Origin: Elysia chlorotica
Lineage: Eukaryota > Mollusca > Gastropoda > Plakobranchidae
Assembly: GCA_003991915.1 (NCBI GenBank)
Contig: RQTK01000215.1
Coordinates: 265,470-329,469 of the forward strand
Length of the DNA stretch: 64,000 nt
Direction: 5' to 3'
The translations under genes were made by a program, and so were the position numbers. Shown one piece after another: positions 35,244-46,097 of the stretch (position 1 is the stretch's first letter; each line of letters starts with the position of its first letter). The notes below the pieces were generated by a model. It was not told where the DNA came from, did not search any database, and saw only the letters and a list, made by a program, of their open reading frames with translations.

Positions 35244-36627
35244 TAGGTGTTTATGACATTGAGTAAAACACTGGTCACGTTTTGTTTACCTTAACCCGAA
35301 CAACATGTTTTTCCAATAGGTTATGGTTAATTATTCACTGACTTTAACTGACGAAAGGTTTAGATCTCTACCTCTTGGCGTACAGTTGACTGAGTTATTC
35401 TCCAACATACGTGTAAAAAAAGTAACCATTGCTAACAAGTAACATTCGCTTTTAATTAAGCCCCTAGTTTTTTCTGAAAAAGTATGCATGGAGCAAGCGC
35501 ACAAGATGAAATTCAAACCGTTGAGTTCTGTTTGACACTAATGACAGTCTAAAGCATCAACCATATCACCTCCTTAACCGACGCAAACATCTTGGTTTAT
35601 CTTTTATATAAAATCGTTTTATTGTAAATACCACTCTTTTACCCCAGCTTAGACTTTAAGTCGTCCCTGAGCTCTATTCAAAACGTGAAAATAAATAATT
35701 AAAAAAAATCAGAACTAACTAACGAAATGAAGTTGCATAGTCCATGAGAGGAAAAAAACAATCAAACAATTATGATAACACCAAGCAATGTACACTATGC
35801 AGACAAAGAAGATAAGATAATGAATCAATTTACAATGAACAAAGTAACAAAGGAAAAAAAACTCAAATAAAAAATTAATGCAGACCACGCCCTTCAGCAA
35901 GTATCCTAAGGGAATCCACATACTCGTCAAGTAATTATTATGTCAAAAGTGTTTATTCTGTTTCATTTCCAGAATAATCTTGTGAAGGGATGTGGGCATC
36001 ACTTAAGATTCGAATCTTGAACTTCCTGTATGTCAACCAGGAGCACTATCGACTAAGTTATTTGACTTTGAGTGGCTTCTACAATGCGAAATCAAACAAA
36101 ACAACTGGTATAATAACCCCAAGTCTCTGCATGTTTGTAGCTCCCTGAATGTCTGTCTGTCTAATGCCTACGCCCCCTCCCCCTCCCCCACACCCCTTTC
36201 TCCAAAAACATAAGCCTGACTCAGACTGCCGACAACACTACAAACAATCACAGTATAAAAGTAATGCAATGACCACAGCACTAACAGTGACAGTCACGTT
36301 CAGACGGTAGTCATAATAAAATAATGTGACCCGAATGTCGCCGGGAAATTTTATGTACAATTTTCCCCGTACAGCTACGGGAAAATCCGATCAGATGGTT
36401 ATAAATAGTAACATGTGATATTTCTATCTGTACTGTTTCCCACGCAAGCTGGTAAAGCTTCATTGACTTGCTTGAGTGGTTTATGTAGGCCTATCGTAAA
36501 AAAAAATTAGACATAAATATTCAAGAGATGAAATAGAACTTTTTAATTTAGGTATTTCCCGATTGAATAAACCTGATAACTCATTGAAAAACGAGTGTTT
36601 ATTGTTGAGAAGACCTCGACTAGAGCC

Positions 36628-36635
36628 TTTATAAA
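36628..36635 (+). promoter_or_regulatory. TATA box of the alpha-kinase-like gene
   Basis: TTTATAAA lies about 100 bp upstream of a consensus 5' splice site (36731, GTAAGT). That fits a transcription start near 36660 and a short non-coding first exon. Confidence 0.5.
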
Positions 36636-36659
36636 GGTACGGCAGGCTTTTTTGTTTGG

Positions 36660-37245
36660 ATAGCGTACTCAGAGATATTGGAGGAGCGTTGAAGTGCATG
36701 CATTCATAATTGGATACATCGGAAGACCTTGTAAGTCCTATGTTATGTTATAAGTAACTTTTACTGTACGTGTATTAGCGTTTATGCAAAATCCACGAAT
36801 GTTTTAAATCATGCTTGTTTTGAACATAATTTTAGCTTTTTACAATATAGGGCCTACATGGCTTACATTAGAAAGTAAACTCTGCATGCTTTAATCTTTT
36901 ACCACACATATATCACATATCATGAACGCCATGAACGTCTAGATCTAACACTAAGAAATACAAAATAAATGAATACGACGTTCATGTCATAAAATGATTA
37001 TTATCATTTTGGTATGGTACAGTAGATATTGGGCTATGTATAAAAGCGGATGATCGATTGTAAAATAAGTGACTTCTACAATGAATTAAAATGTTTCAGT
37101 TATTTCACTCTTTTTTTCATTACAGAACAACACAGAACGCTGACAAGCTTAGGACTAAAAGGCCTACAACTAAGTTGTCATATTTCTCTAACTCTGAGGA
37201 GGAGGGCGAAATATATTAAGTAGGATATTGAACTAAGTATAAACC
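36660..37245 (+). other. Predicted 5'UTR with one intron, alpha-kinase-like gene
   Basis: The donor CTT|GTAAGT is at 36730/36731, and the acceptor is CATTACAG| with the exon resuming at 37126. The second exon then runs into the ATG at 37246. The exon 1 start is inferred from the TATA box. Confidence 0.45.
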
Positions 37246-38343
37246 ATGCCGTCTTTATCTTTGGGCACTCTGAAGTCGTCCCCAGACGAGAAAGGCAATT
37301 GTCACCGCCTGTCCATTGACGCACTGAGTTCCAAGTCTCATGAGTTTGTGACGACTTACAAGGCTCGGATTTTCAGCTTCAACAGTGACCGCGACCCCAG
37401 GGATAGAGAACTGGTCCACGTTAGGTTCCCTGCCACTCAAGGGGTATGCACAGACGCGTGGGCTGAATGCGAGTTGGAGAAGTCGGAGCTCGCCCGTAAA
37501 CTAGCGACCAAATTCAACGAGTACGTGCGTCAGATGACACGCATCAAACCTGACATTAGCGATCTAGAGGCAACTCGGATCTCTTTTCTAAAGTCCCAGA
37601 TGGCCACCTTAGATTCAATATCCTTTGTACACAGGAAACGCAAGAAGGGCGACTGCCTTGTTTTTCAAGAAGTCCTTGAGGATGTTTTTCATTTCATAGG
37701 ATCCACTGGCGATGCTGACAGTGCCAACCAGTCTAGGCAAGGCCAACGTTCTACTAGCAGTAGATCCAAATCAGCATCAACCTCACAAGGATTACGGACT
37801 CGGTCCAGACATATTCCTATTCCGGCGGCCCATAGAGATCGGAGTGCTTCTCTTGTGAGGATCGGTGAAAACCGTAGATCCTGTGCTTCATCAGTGGAGA
37901 GCGTTACCCCGCCTTCGTATGAGGAAAGCCAAATAATCGAACTCCGTCGGGCATCTGACCTCTATCCACCAATTGAACTCGTATTGAGGACACCATTAAG
38001 CTACGACTACGAGTATGAATTGGTTGAAGACAATGTTTCGACTGGATGTGACGAGAGTGATCTGGCCAACCCTCTACTCCAAACTTTTGTACATTTTTCC
38101 TTTTGCCATACGCGAGGGCAAGCCGTTATTTGTGGACTAAAAGGCACTATAAGTAATGACCAATATAAATTGGTTACTCCTGTGATACACTCAATGGGCC
38201 GACATTTCGGAGAAAAAGACGGCGGAAAACGAGCCATGCGGAAAGTTCTAGACAACCACAGGTGTTCTGCGCTGTGTCGTCACCTGCCTACACATTTCAA
38301 CGTGTTAGAACATTCACCTAATTTCAACTGGGACTATGTTTAA
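37246..38343 (+). CDS. Degenerate alpha-kinase-like protein, single coding exon, 365 aa
   Basis: N-terminal region 30-150 resembles an alpha-kinase N-lobe: ELVHVRF, then ELARKLATKFNEYVRQ (81-96), ISFVHRK, and VFQEVLEDVFHFI where family members have a hinge Glu. A Ser/Arg-rich low-complexity insert follows (about 152-235). The C-lobe starts LQTFVHFSFCHTRGQAVICG (His283), then GLKG (297-300), TPVIHS (311-316), FGEKDGGKRAM and NHRCSALC (His338, Cys340, Cys344). HxCxxxC plus His283 match the structural zinc site. The usual catalytic DLQG is GLKG, and the usual TDP is VTP, so both acidic residues are missing. It is therefore probably a pseudokinase, or a diverged family. Base composition is clearly more GC-rich than its surroundings. 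AATAAA lies at 38486. Confidence 0.75.
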   Translation: MPSLSLGTLKSSPDEKGNCHRLSIDALSSKSHEFVTTYKARIFSFNSDRDPRDRELVHVRFPATQGVCTDAWAECELEKSELARKLATKFNEYVRQMTRIKPDISDLEATRISFLKSQMATLDSISFVHRKRKKGDCLVFQEVLEDVFHFIGSTGDADSANQSRQGQRSTSSRSKSASTSQGLRTRSRHIPIPAAHRDRSASLVRIGENRRSCASSVESVTPPSYEESQIIELRRASDLYPPIELVLRTPLSYDYEYELVEDNVSTGCDESDLANPLLQTFVHFSFCHTRGQAVICGLKGTISNDQYKLVTPVIHSMGRHFGEKDGGKRAMRKVLDNHRCSALCRHLPTHFNVLEHSPNFNWDYV

Positions 38344-38485
38344 ATTTATATTGAAAACCCAGTTTTGTTGACAGTGTGCCGTTCTCATACATTTTTATTT
38401 TTTAAAGTAAGCTCTACATCCGATATACATAAAATACACAAGCATGCACGCACACAAACCAAGAACGAAAGATTTGGCTTTCTTG

Positions 38486-38491
38486 AATAAA
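38486..38491 (+). terminator. Poly(A) signal of the alpha-kinase-like gene
   Basis: AATAAA about 145 nt after the stop codon at 38341-38343. Confidence 0.5.
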
Positions 38492-38499
38492 CAGGAGTC

Positions 38500-39280
38500 C
38501 TATTGATAAGTCATCCAATAAGTGAAAATATGTACGTATGTCAACAGGTAATTTGAATTATAAGTAAAATCAAGCCATATTATTAAAATTTCAGAAGATT
38601 TACAGCTTATTTGAAAGTCTTACAGTAAAACCACAAAATCGTGTAATCTGCACTTAAATATTGTTGGTTTTTTTTCGGTTTATGACTGAAATGACTTATG
38701 GTGTACATGTATGCATAATTTGATGATAAGTTATTATTCAAAATGCCACAATGTGTTTCAATCTTAGTTTTATCTTAAGTTAATATTGGTGCTGATCGGT
38801 TTAAATAGATAAAGCATTTTGCAAATGTACAGTATTGTATTGGCTGGATCTTATTTTAATGATTTCAATGAATGTTTCAATTGACGAACGTTTAAGTATT
38901 GATTAAAACTGCAAATCCACGTACTGTCCAAAACCATTAATTTTGTTCTTTGTTGTTTGTAATAGCCCATTCCTAACACAGTACACATACAATAGGACAC
39001 CATGTGAATTTTTTCAAAGTGCGCAAATTTTAACGCGCACACTGCGCCGTTGTTGTAAAATCAAAGGATAATTAAGCACTCTTTAATAAACTCAACTGTG
39101 TACCAACTAAGAGTATAGAGGTGCATTTACTTATGATTTATAAAAATGTCCAAAGAATATATAAGAAATAGCAATCAAACGCAAAAAAAAGAAAAAAAAA
39201 GGAAAAGCAAACTAATGCTGATGAGCTATAAGCGTTTTCAACAGCGTTCATTCATGAAAACATAAATAGGAGTATGGATA
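38500..39280. other. Intergenic AT-rich sequence
   Basis: No exon or repeat supported. An A-rich tract lies at 39182-39206. Confidence 0.35.
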
Positions 39281-39287
39281 TGGAAAC

Positions 39288-39887
39288 TGTAACAGATTTG
39301 CTGGTGAGGTGGTAATCTGTTAGGCTCTGTTTGTCTAGGGGTATTAAAATATTCACAGCCAATCACACGACTCGTCCGTAGAAAATAAATCCGAAGTCCG
39401 CAAGTAACAATTTCAAACTGTTTAATCCAACAAAAGGGCTATACTCTACAATGTTTGTAGGACGGCTCAATAGTACAATTACTAGACTCTGGAAACAATG
39501 TTGACTCTATAAATGTTGACTCTTGACTCTTCCTAAATCTAATTAAGATTCTTATTTATACAAAATTTCGTCGAATCATCCAGAACAAGAATTACGTAAA
39601 TCATAAGAGAATATTCTCGGTACATCTCTTTAGCAATTAACAACCAATCAAAACAAAGGTAAACAAGAGGTGACGAGGTCATTACTATTCTAGAACTAAG
39701 CCGGAGGTTTCGAGAAGGGCTGTGTTCAGTAAGCAAAACTCACAATCAAATTCTTAGGCTTGAAATACAATCGTTATGCAAACAAACAAGATAATGTACA
39801 TACATCTAGTCAATCCGCTACCCAAAAGTTACGCACCTAAAAAGGGTGAGGAAATGAATAGATCAACTTATAGTACAATGCGTTACA
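39288..39887 (-). mobile_element. LTR of a Ty3/gypsy-like retrotransposon, about 600 bp
   Basis: The segment is bounded by TGTAAC and GTTACA, as retroviral-type LTRs are. On the minus strand it is immediately preceded by a purine tract (AAGTGGGGGGATG, from 39900 to 39888), the expected polypurine primer. This makes it the 3' LTR of a minus-strand element whose pol remnant lies at 40211-40400. No matching 5' LTR is seen in the window. Confidence 0.65.
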
Positions 39888-40204
39888 CATCCCCCCACTT
39901 AAAATAATTTTTCCTAAAAATTTATTCTCACATCCAAAGCATTGTATATTGCCTTCCACTTGATACAAATATCATCAATAAAGTAGATACATCATGAGAC
40001 CTTTACTTGAAGTGGGCGTACCGGCAGTCATGCTTTACGATTAGTAAAACAATAAAAGTATTACTTCCGAAAATAAAACATTACAATAGGTACAGGCATA
40101 TCAGAAGTTGCCCACTTCACAACAATGCCAACAATGCAATCTAAACATTACATTTAATAATACGTATTCAAAATATTATACAGGAACTCTGCTAAGAAAA
40201 TCAG

Positions 40205-40400
40205 AGTTCTTTATACCCCAAACAATTCCGAGACATTCTCAGTGAACTGCTTGCCATAAAGATACAAAGCAAATTTCTTTATACCCCAAACAATTCCGAG
40301 ACATTCTCTCTCCATCACAGAATATTTCTTCTCCCTATCTAGAAGCTTCCTACTTGCATAAGCGACAGGAAAAATGTGCCCATCCCTGTTAAATAATAAT
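40205..40400 (-). pseudogene. Ty3/gypsy reverse transcriptase/RNase H remnant
   Basis: The minus-strand peptide FPVAYASRKLLDREKKYSVM, then ERECLGIVWGIKKFALYLYG, is the well-known end of gypsy RT entering RNase H. Only about 55 residues remain. Integrase and most of RNase H are missing between here and the LTR about 320 bp away, so the element is internally deleted. The segment TTCTTTATACCCCAAACAAT and following bases is repeated (about 40208 and 40275), duplicating part of the coding sequence. Confidence 0.85.
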
Positions 40401-40461
40401 AATAATAATAAAAAATAATAATAACAACAACAACAACAACAACAACAACTACTACGACGAC

Positions 40462-40501
<40 letters not shown>
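40396..40501. repeat. Compound trinucleotide microsatellite
   Basis: (AAT)n passes into (AAC)n, then (ACT/ACG)n, then (ATG)n, abutting the gypsy remnant. Confidence 0.95.
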
Positions 40502-40599
40502 TGAGTAGCAACGGTGACTCATTTATTCCTCCGAGTGATAAAAGCATAAAAACGTGCATAAAATTGGTTAATAAAACGGTAGGGTATGTACAGCAGACA

Positions 40600-42880
40600 G
40601 CCTTTTTTTTTGTTATACATGTGTTAAATATAGATTCTTATCTTGATCTAGATCATTTGATGTGAAAGTATTTTTGCTCAACTATGTCAAATAATATCAA
40701 TTCCAGAAGCTTTATAGTCGGGAGCATGCTTTATTTATTTACTAGTATAAACTTATCGTCAATGGCAGATTTCTCATATCTTTTTTTTAACCAAATCAAC
40801 TTCAGGCTTGTAAAATGAAGAGAAACCAAGCGGCAGAAACAAAGCAGCCATCGCGGTTGTTAAAACGCTAAATATAGTCTTCGGTAATACCATGCTAAAC
40901 TTAACAAAATTGCTCTAGTCTAACTAAGATAGTGACGTTTTTTTTCTTCCTCAGAAGTCTTCAAGAGATCACAGAGTTGCTGTCTCAAAACAGCTCGAGG
41001 CCATTGCACAAGATCGGGTTGGCTGGCGAATTATTTTGTAACCTGAAGGAGGAATTCGGGTTTTGTTTTTGTGTAGTAACTTTTTGCTAGGATTATGAAT
41101 TCTTTTGCGAACCATGTTGTTTTTGGTGTCATATCCCCTCAAAGGTCTAGTTTTTAGATTAAATTATTGAGACGCCTTAGTTTTGTAGCTTATTGGAAAT
41201 CTAAACCAATTCCAAATACACTGTACATGCAATCTCGTATCCTAAAAATACACGACAATCAATGCACTTAAAAAGGTGTGAAAAAAAAATACATGTAGAC
41301 CCTAGATCTTTTCATTACAATGTATCATAGCATTACTATCATCTGCGAACAAAAAACAAAAACAAACCAAAAACAACCAACAAAAAAAAACTGCGGTCAC
41401 AAAACTATTAGTAAGAGATTAAAGAAAACTTTAAGTTAAAAAATTTTAACAAACCAAAAAACCAGTACAAAGAACTAACTAAGTAGTAACTGGTGCACGG
41501 CATAGATCTAGATCATCTACATTATAATTTGTTCACATTGGTACATGTATCTGTGTAAGCTTATTATTTTATCTTTTTCTTTGATCTCTTTCGGAAATAA
41601 TACATGTTGGCTACCCAAAACAGTACCAAATCTTGAGTTATTCTTTCCCATTCATTAAAAAAAATGTCTAGCAATTACAACATCCACGAATTTTATAGGT
41701 ACATTGTATGCACATAGTCAAGGGAAAAAAACTATGAATAGGGAAAATCCACAAGCTTTACAAAGGAGCAATTTATCCGAACACATCAATTAAATACAGT
41801 AACTGTACTGATGTACATAATGTATTATTGAATTCAAATTTTCTGAGGAATAATAATTATACCGTGAGTGTGTCTATTTTTAGATATCATATTTTTAGAT
41901 ATCATAAGATCCTAAGGTCTGTCCCTGACTCAAATCTACACGTACGTGATGATACATGTACTGCCGTGACATAGGCCTGCACTTGAAATATCGGTTCGCA
42001 CTGCCCTCAATGCTTCCATAAAGAAGGCAGAGTCACCAGAGTAGACAAAAATCTGTACATGTAGTGAGAGTGAACGTGAACCAGAGGCGATACATGTATT
42101 ATTTAACGTCTTTGATCGCGCTGCGCACCTATATTTTTCGCAACAAATAATATGAAATTTTCGATCTATAAATCTTTTTTTCTCTCCATATATTCAAGTT
42201 CTTCCACCAAAATAATCACAGATAGGGAGTTTACATTTTTAGACTTGTAGAACCCCCCCCCCCCCCAAAAAAAAAAAAAAATACTCTCCAATTTTCACTT
42301 TGTTTTTCACTTCGTCCCATCTAACATGTATGTAGTAACATATAAATAATATGTATCGTTGGTGTGCATACATCTTTTCACTTCGTTCAATTCGGTGAAC
42401 TTGCTTTTTTTTATATTTATTTTGGAAGCCTTGACATGAGGATATAGAGTTAAGAGTTAAAAACCAGCAAGCCCAAACATCACTTGTGCATTGATATACC
42501 GGTAGTGAGTTTGTTTTTATTGCACGTCAGCACAGTAATGGCTATATTGAGACCATGATGTCCCGAGACAGTTAATATATTACACGAGCAGTAGCATCGG
42601 TGATCCCTTTATCTCTCTGAGTGGTAAAAGCATGAAGAATTTTGCATTTCAAGATCGGTTAAAAGAGAAGTAGATGTACAACATGTTAAATTTTATTATA
42701 CAGATCAATGCAAAAACGAGAGAACAAACCAACATTGTTTAGAATGATGTCCTATGAATATTTTTCACAACTAGGCATCTGTTAATTTCGAAAGGTATGA
42801 TTTCTGAAGAAACATACTTTTGAGCTTTAACACGCTTCAAATTCACCAGTTCTGCAATCCTTGAGCTTTACCCATCCCGT
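40600..42880. other. Intergenic stretch, no gene supported
   Basis: Contains homopolymers, frequent ACATGTA words, a 17-bp duplication (TTTTTAGATATCATA, 41879-41907) and the C14-A15 tract at 42253-42281. No exon is recognisable. Confidence 0.35.
42253..42281. repeat. C14-A15 composite homopolymer
   Basis: A C run passes directly into an A run. See the matching tracts at 10258-10284 (complement) and 57946-57980. Confidence 0.9.
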
Positions 42881-42884
42881 TGTT

Positions 42885-43080
42885 GTTGCTTTGCGTCCAA
42901 CGTCAGCTCTATACATATGTAGGCTATATTGTGTACCGACTCCAACACTAACGTCTGACAAGTTTATGTGCTGCCACACAGACAAAGCGGGACACCATGA
43001 CTTAGCCGACCACAACTAACAGTAGGGGACGAAGCAGCGAGAACGGGGCTCGAACCACAGATCTCCTGTCCGCCCAACAA
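42885..43080 (-). mobile_element. tRNA-derived SINE, diverged copy
   Basis: TTTGCGTCCAACGTCAGC, ACTAACGTCTGACAAGTTTA, TGTGCTGCCACACA and GGGGCTCGAACCACAGATCT match the 31608 SINE, including the B-box complement. An (AAT)n array starts 30 bp on, at 43111. Confidence 0.7.
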
Positions 43081-43109
43081 TTCCCACAAATGTCGTGGGT
43101 TATCAGCTA

Positions 43110-43110
<1 letters not shown>

Positions 43111-43167
<57 letters not shown>
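43111..43167. repeat. (AAT)n microsatellite
   Basis: About 19 uninterrupted units following a SINE. Confidence 0.95.
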
Positions 43168-43168
<1 letters not shown>

Positions 43169-44029
43169 TAGATTCTAGACCAAGATTTAGATCTTGAAAC
43201 GCAGCAAATCTAGAGCAGATTATCAATTTTAGAACTATAACTGCAAAAGAGCTAGAACAATATTTGGATTCTAGATTCAGATCCTCCGTACATAGATTAC
43301 AATCCGGATATAAACCTAGGTGTAAATTTATGCGATTTCAAATAATCTCATAAACCCTCAGTCGTAGAGCAATGACAAAGCTTTCGGTCAGAAACATGAC
43401 ATAAACTGATACATATTCTCAATATAAAGTGTTTTGAATTTGAGTCATATATATTCATGCGGGGTGGACTTTTTTAAAGTATGGATTGAGGAAAATACCA
43501 ATTGCGTAAGCGTTCTAAGCTAGTTGTCATGGAAAGAAGCGATAATTTAGACTGGAATCCAAATGGCGGCTGGTCTTAGATTGAGACGGACGTGACTATA
43601 TTTTCGATGACGTAATGAGTCGTGTCTTTCAATCTGTTCCTTCTATGACATACGTTTCGGACTGAATTAAAATTGGCCACTGACTTTCAAATAATAACAC
43701 AAATGTGCCATTTATTTGAACTGCCTGGCTAGGTAACTGAATAATATCTCTCTCTCTCTCTCTCTGCATGACGTTTGAACCAATGCGAAACAAAATAAAA
43801 ATACTGCGTCGAGAAGAGTGGCATGGAAGTAAATTATACATGTATTTCTTCTCACTATAACTGTTACTTTAGATGTATTTCCCGGACTCTGATAAAAAAA
43901 AAATATTCATGACGGTAACTCAAATTCGGAAATGTCGACTAAAACTTCGAAGCATACTTATAAAATGCATTTGGTCACCGATTGCCAATCACTTGATCCT
44001 TGTTCTAATGTAACTGCGGCTAGGTATCA

Positions 44030-44282
44030 GGGGTGAGGTAGCCCTGGTGTAGAACATCGGCTTTCGATGTGGTTAGAGCCCCGCTCCTATGATTCCATCA
44101 TCTACTGGTTGAGTAGGTGTTGGTCACTATAATACGACCGGCTGAGACAGTCATGGTATCCCCACTCTGTCTCTGTGGAAGCACGTCAACTTGTCAGACG
44201 TTAGTCTTGGGGTCCTTCCACAATAGAGCCTAAATATTGTGGTGGCTTTAGACTCTAAGCATCAACAAATAAACAAACAAAC
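44030..44282 (+). mobile_element. tRNA-derived SINE, plus-strand copy with head
   Basis: Starts GGGGTGAGGTAGCCCTGGTG (tRNA head with A box). The body follows (GACCGGCTGAGACAGTCATG, GTCAGACGTTAGTCTTGGGG), and the tail is (AAAC)n near 44265-44282. Confidence 0.75.
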
Positions 44283-44564
44283 AAAACGCTTTGGTATAAA
44301 GTTTTGTGATAAATTGATCAAGTCTAATACATGCAGTAATACAATCAGATTATGTTAATGTTATGAATTTTAAAAAATAAGATCGCACAGTATGCAAAGT
44401 AGACTGCCGTGTGAAGTAAACGTACATACATACATGTACATACGTATTTCAATCCCTTTCATCCAAGTGCGTAAATAGGCCTATACATGTAGTACTAGTA
44501 CTAGTACAACGTAAAACACTTCAGTATTCTCCCCATCAGACCGTTGAGTGTCAGCAAAGACACC

Positions 44565-44740
44565 CTAGAGCAGATACCTATCGACCCACAATAGACAACT
44601 TGGACCAGTGCCACTGGAGATTTTTGACAGCATCATAACTTGATTTGGGAGGAAGAGGACACACCCAAGGATTTCCGAAACACTACAGTTGTTTCCCTCC
44701 ACAAGAGCAAGGACAGCAAATCTGATCAGATAAAGTAAGT
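44565..44740 (+). mobile_element. LINE fragment
   Basis: The peptide IWEEEDTPKDFRNTTVVSLH followed by KSKDSKSDQIK reads across 44640-44730. This corresponds to the start of a non-LTR reverse transcriptase (the IWEEE.P.DF....IV.L.K segment). It is isolated and truncated on both sides. Confidence 0.7.
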
Positions 44741-44999
44741 TAATTCTACATGTATTGCGTTCCACTTTACCAAAAATTTTACTTTTCCCCAAAGAATTGT
44801 TTGTATCATTACTTATGCTGTAACAGTGTAAGTATTATATGTAATTACATGTACTATGTCTGCTGACTAGTGAACTATTTTCAGAATCGAATACCTATTT
44901 TCGCTAGAAAATCAATAACCTCTAGTTTTGAACCAGCTTGTACTCCTGGTCATAAAGTTTTTCTCACTAAGCAAACATTACAAGCAAATTGTGGTCCAT

Positions 45000-46090
45000 A
45001 TTACATGTAGTAGTCACTCCATCTTTTTCAATAAACATTTTAAAAAGTTTAGTTTTAGACCAAAGAAATGAAAGTTTTACGGAACTCTAATTACTTCGGA
45101 TTTAATATGAGCATTTATTCATGTCAAAAGCATTGTACATGTAACATTTACTGTAACTTCGTTTCATCTATACAAGTATACTTGCTTTGCAAATTTTGTG
45201 AAATTCACAGTGAAGGGCGCAATGGAAAAACTGGCAATGTCACATTTTGGACACAGCATATATAAACCTACAAACTAAATTGTGGGCAATAAATTAGCAT
45301 AACATTATTCGTAAAAAAAAAAAGGTCCACCTATTAAATTAGAAGTACACAACAACTGGAACAAATTTAAAAGATGTTGAAACTTCAAAGTTAAAAATCA
45401 AGAAAAAAATCAGGAAATTTATACATGAATCACATGTTTACTGGTTGAGTCCTTCAAAGATGTGCCAGGACATCGGCAACACTTTTCCCATAAGCCAGGA
45501 CTCACATTGTGTAGTGTGGTATGCATGTAGCCTACACTAAAAAGGGTAGGTCACAATGAATGATAAATAGAGAGAGGGGAGGGAGAGAGGAAGAAAGAGT
45601 TCAAGCAGTCAGTTAAAAACGTGAGAATGAGCTCTGTGTGTGTGTGTGTGTGTGTGTCTGGTTGAGAATGAAGAGGCAGGGGAAAAGTTGTAGGTAGATG
45701 GGTGGAGGTATGATTGGCTCAACATGATGTTGGTAGAAAAATGTAATAGAAATATGATAATGGCAGTAGTGAGCGAACTTGAACGAACTATGCAGCCAAA
45801 GAATTATTCAAAATTAACAAGGTATTTTGTTGAATCCCGAGTAGTAATGTAAAACTAAGCTAATGAGTCCAAGTGGATGCTTAAAGTTAAATAATGCAGA
45901 GAGAAGACAAAAAATGGTTTGTGTGAGATGTGCAGTTCTCTATTGTCACAGACCAGAAAGACTTATTTGAGCTCAATTTAAAGACAGTTTTATCTGACTT
46001 AGATAATTAAACTACCATAAATAAAACTAACCTAAAAAAGAAGAGACGTAAGGGCAAAAGAACATGCTGTTAAGCTCATGTAAGTATCAA
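45000..46090. other. Region beyond CTDP1 3' end, no gene supported
   Basis: Probably includes the CTDP1 3'UTR at its right side. A purine-rich patch at 45566-45600 and a (GT)n run at 45637-45657 are the only visible repeats. Confidence 0.35.
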
Positions 46091-46097
46091 AATGAAA

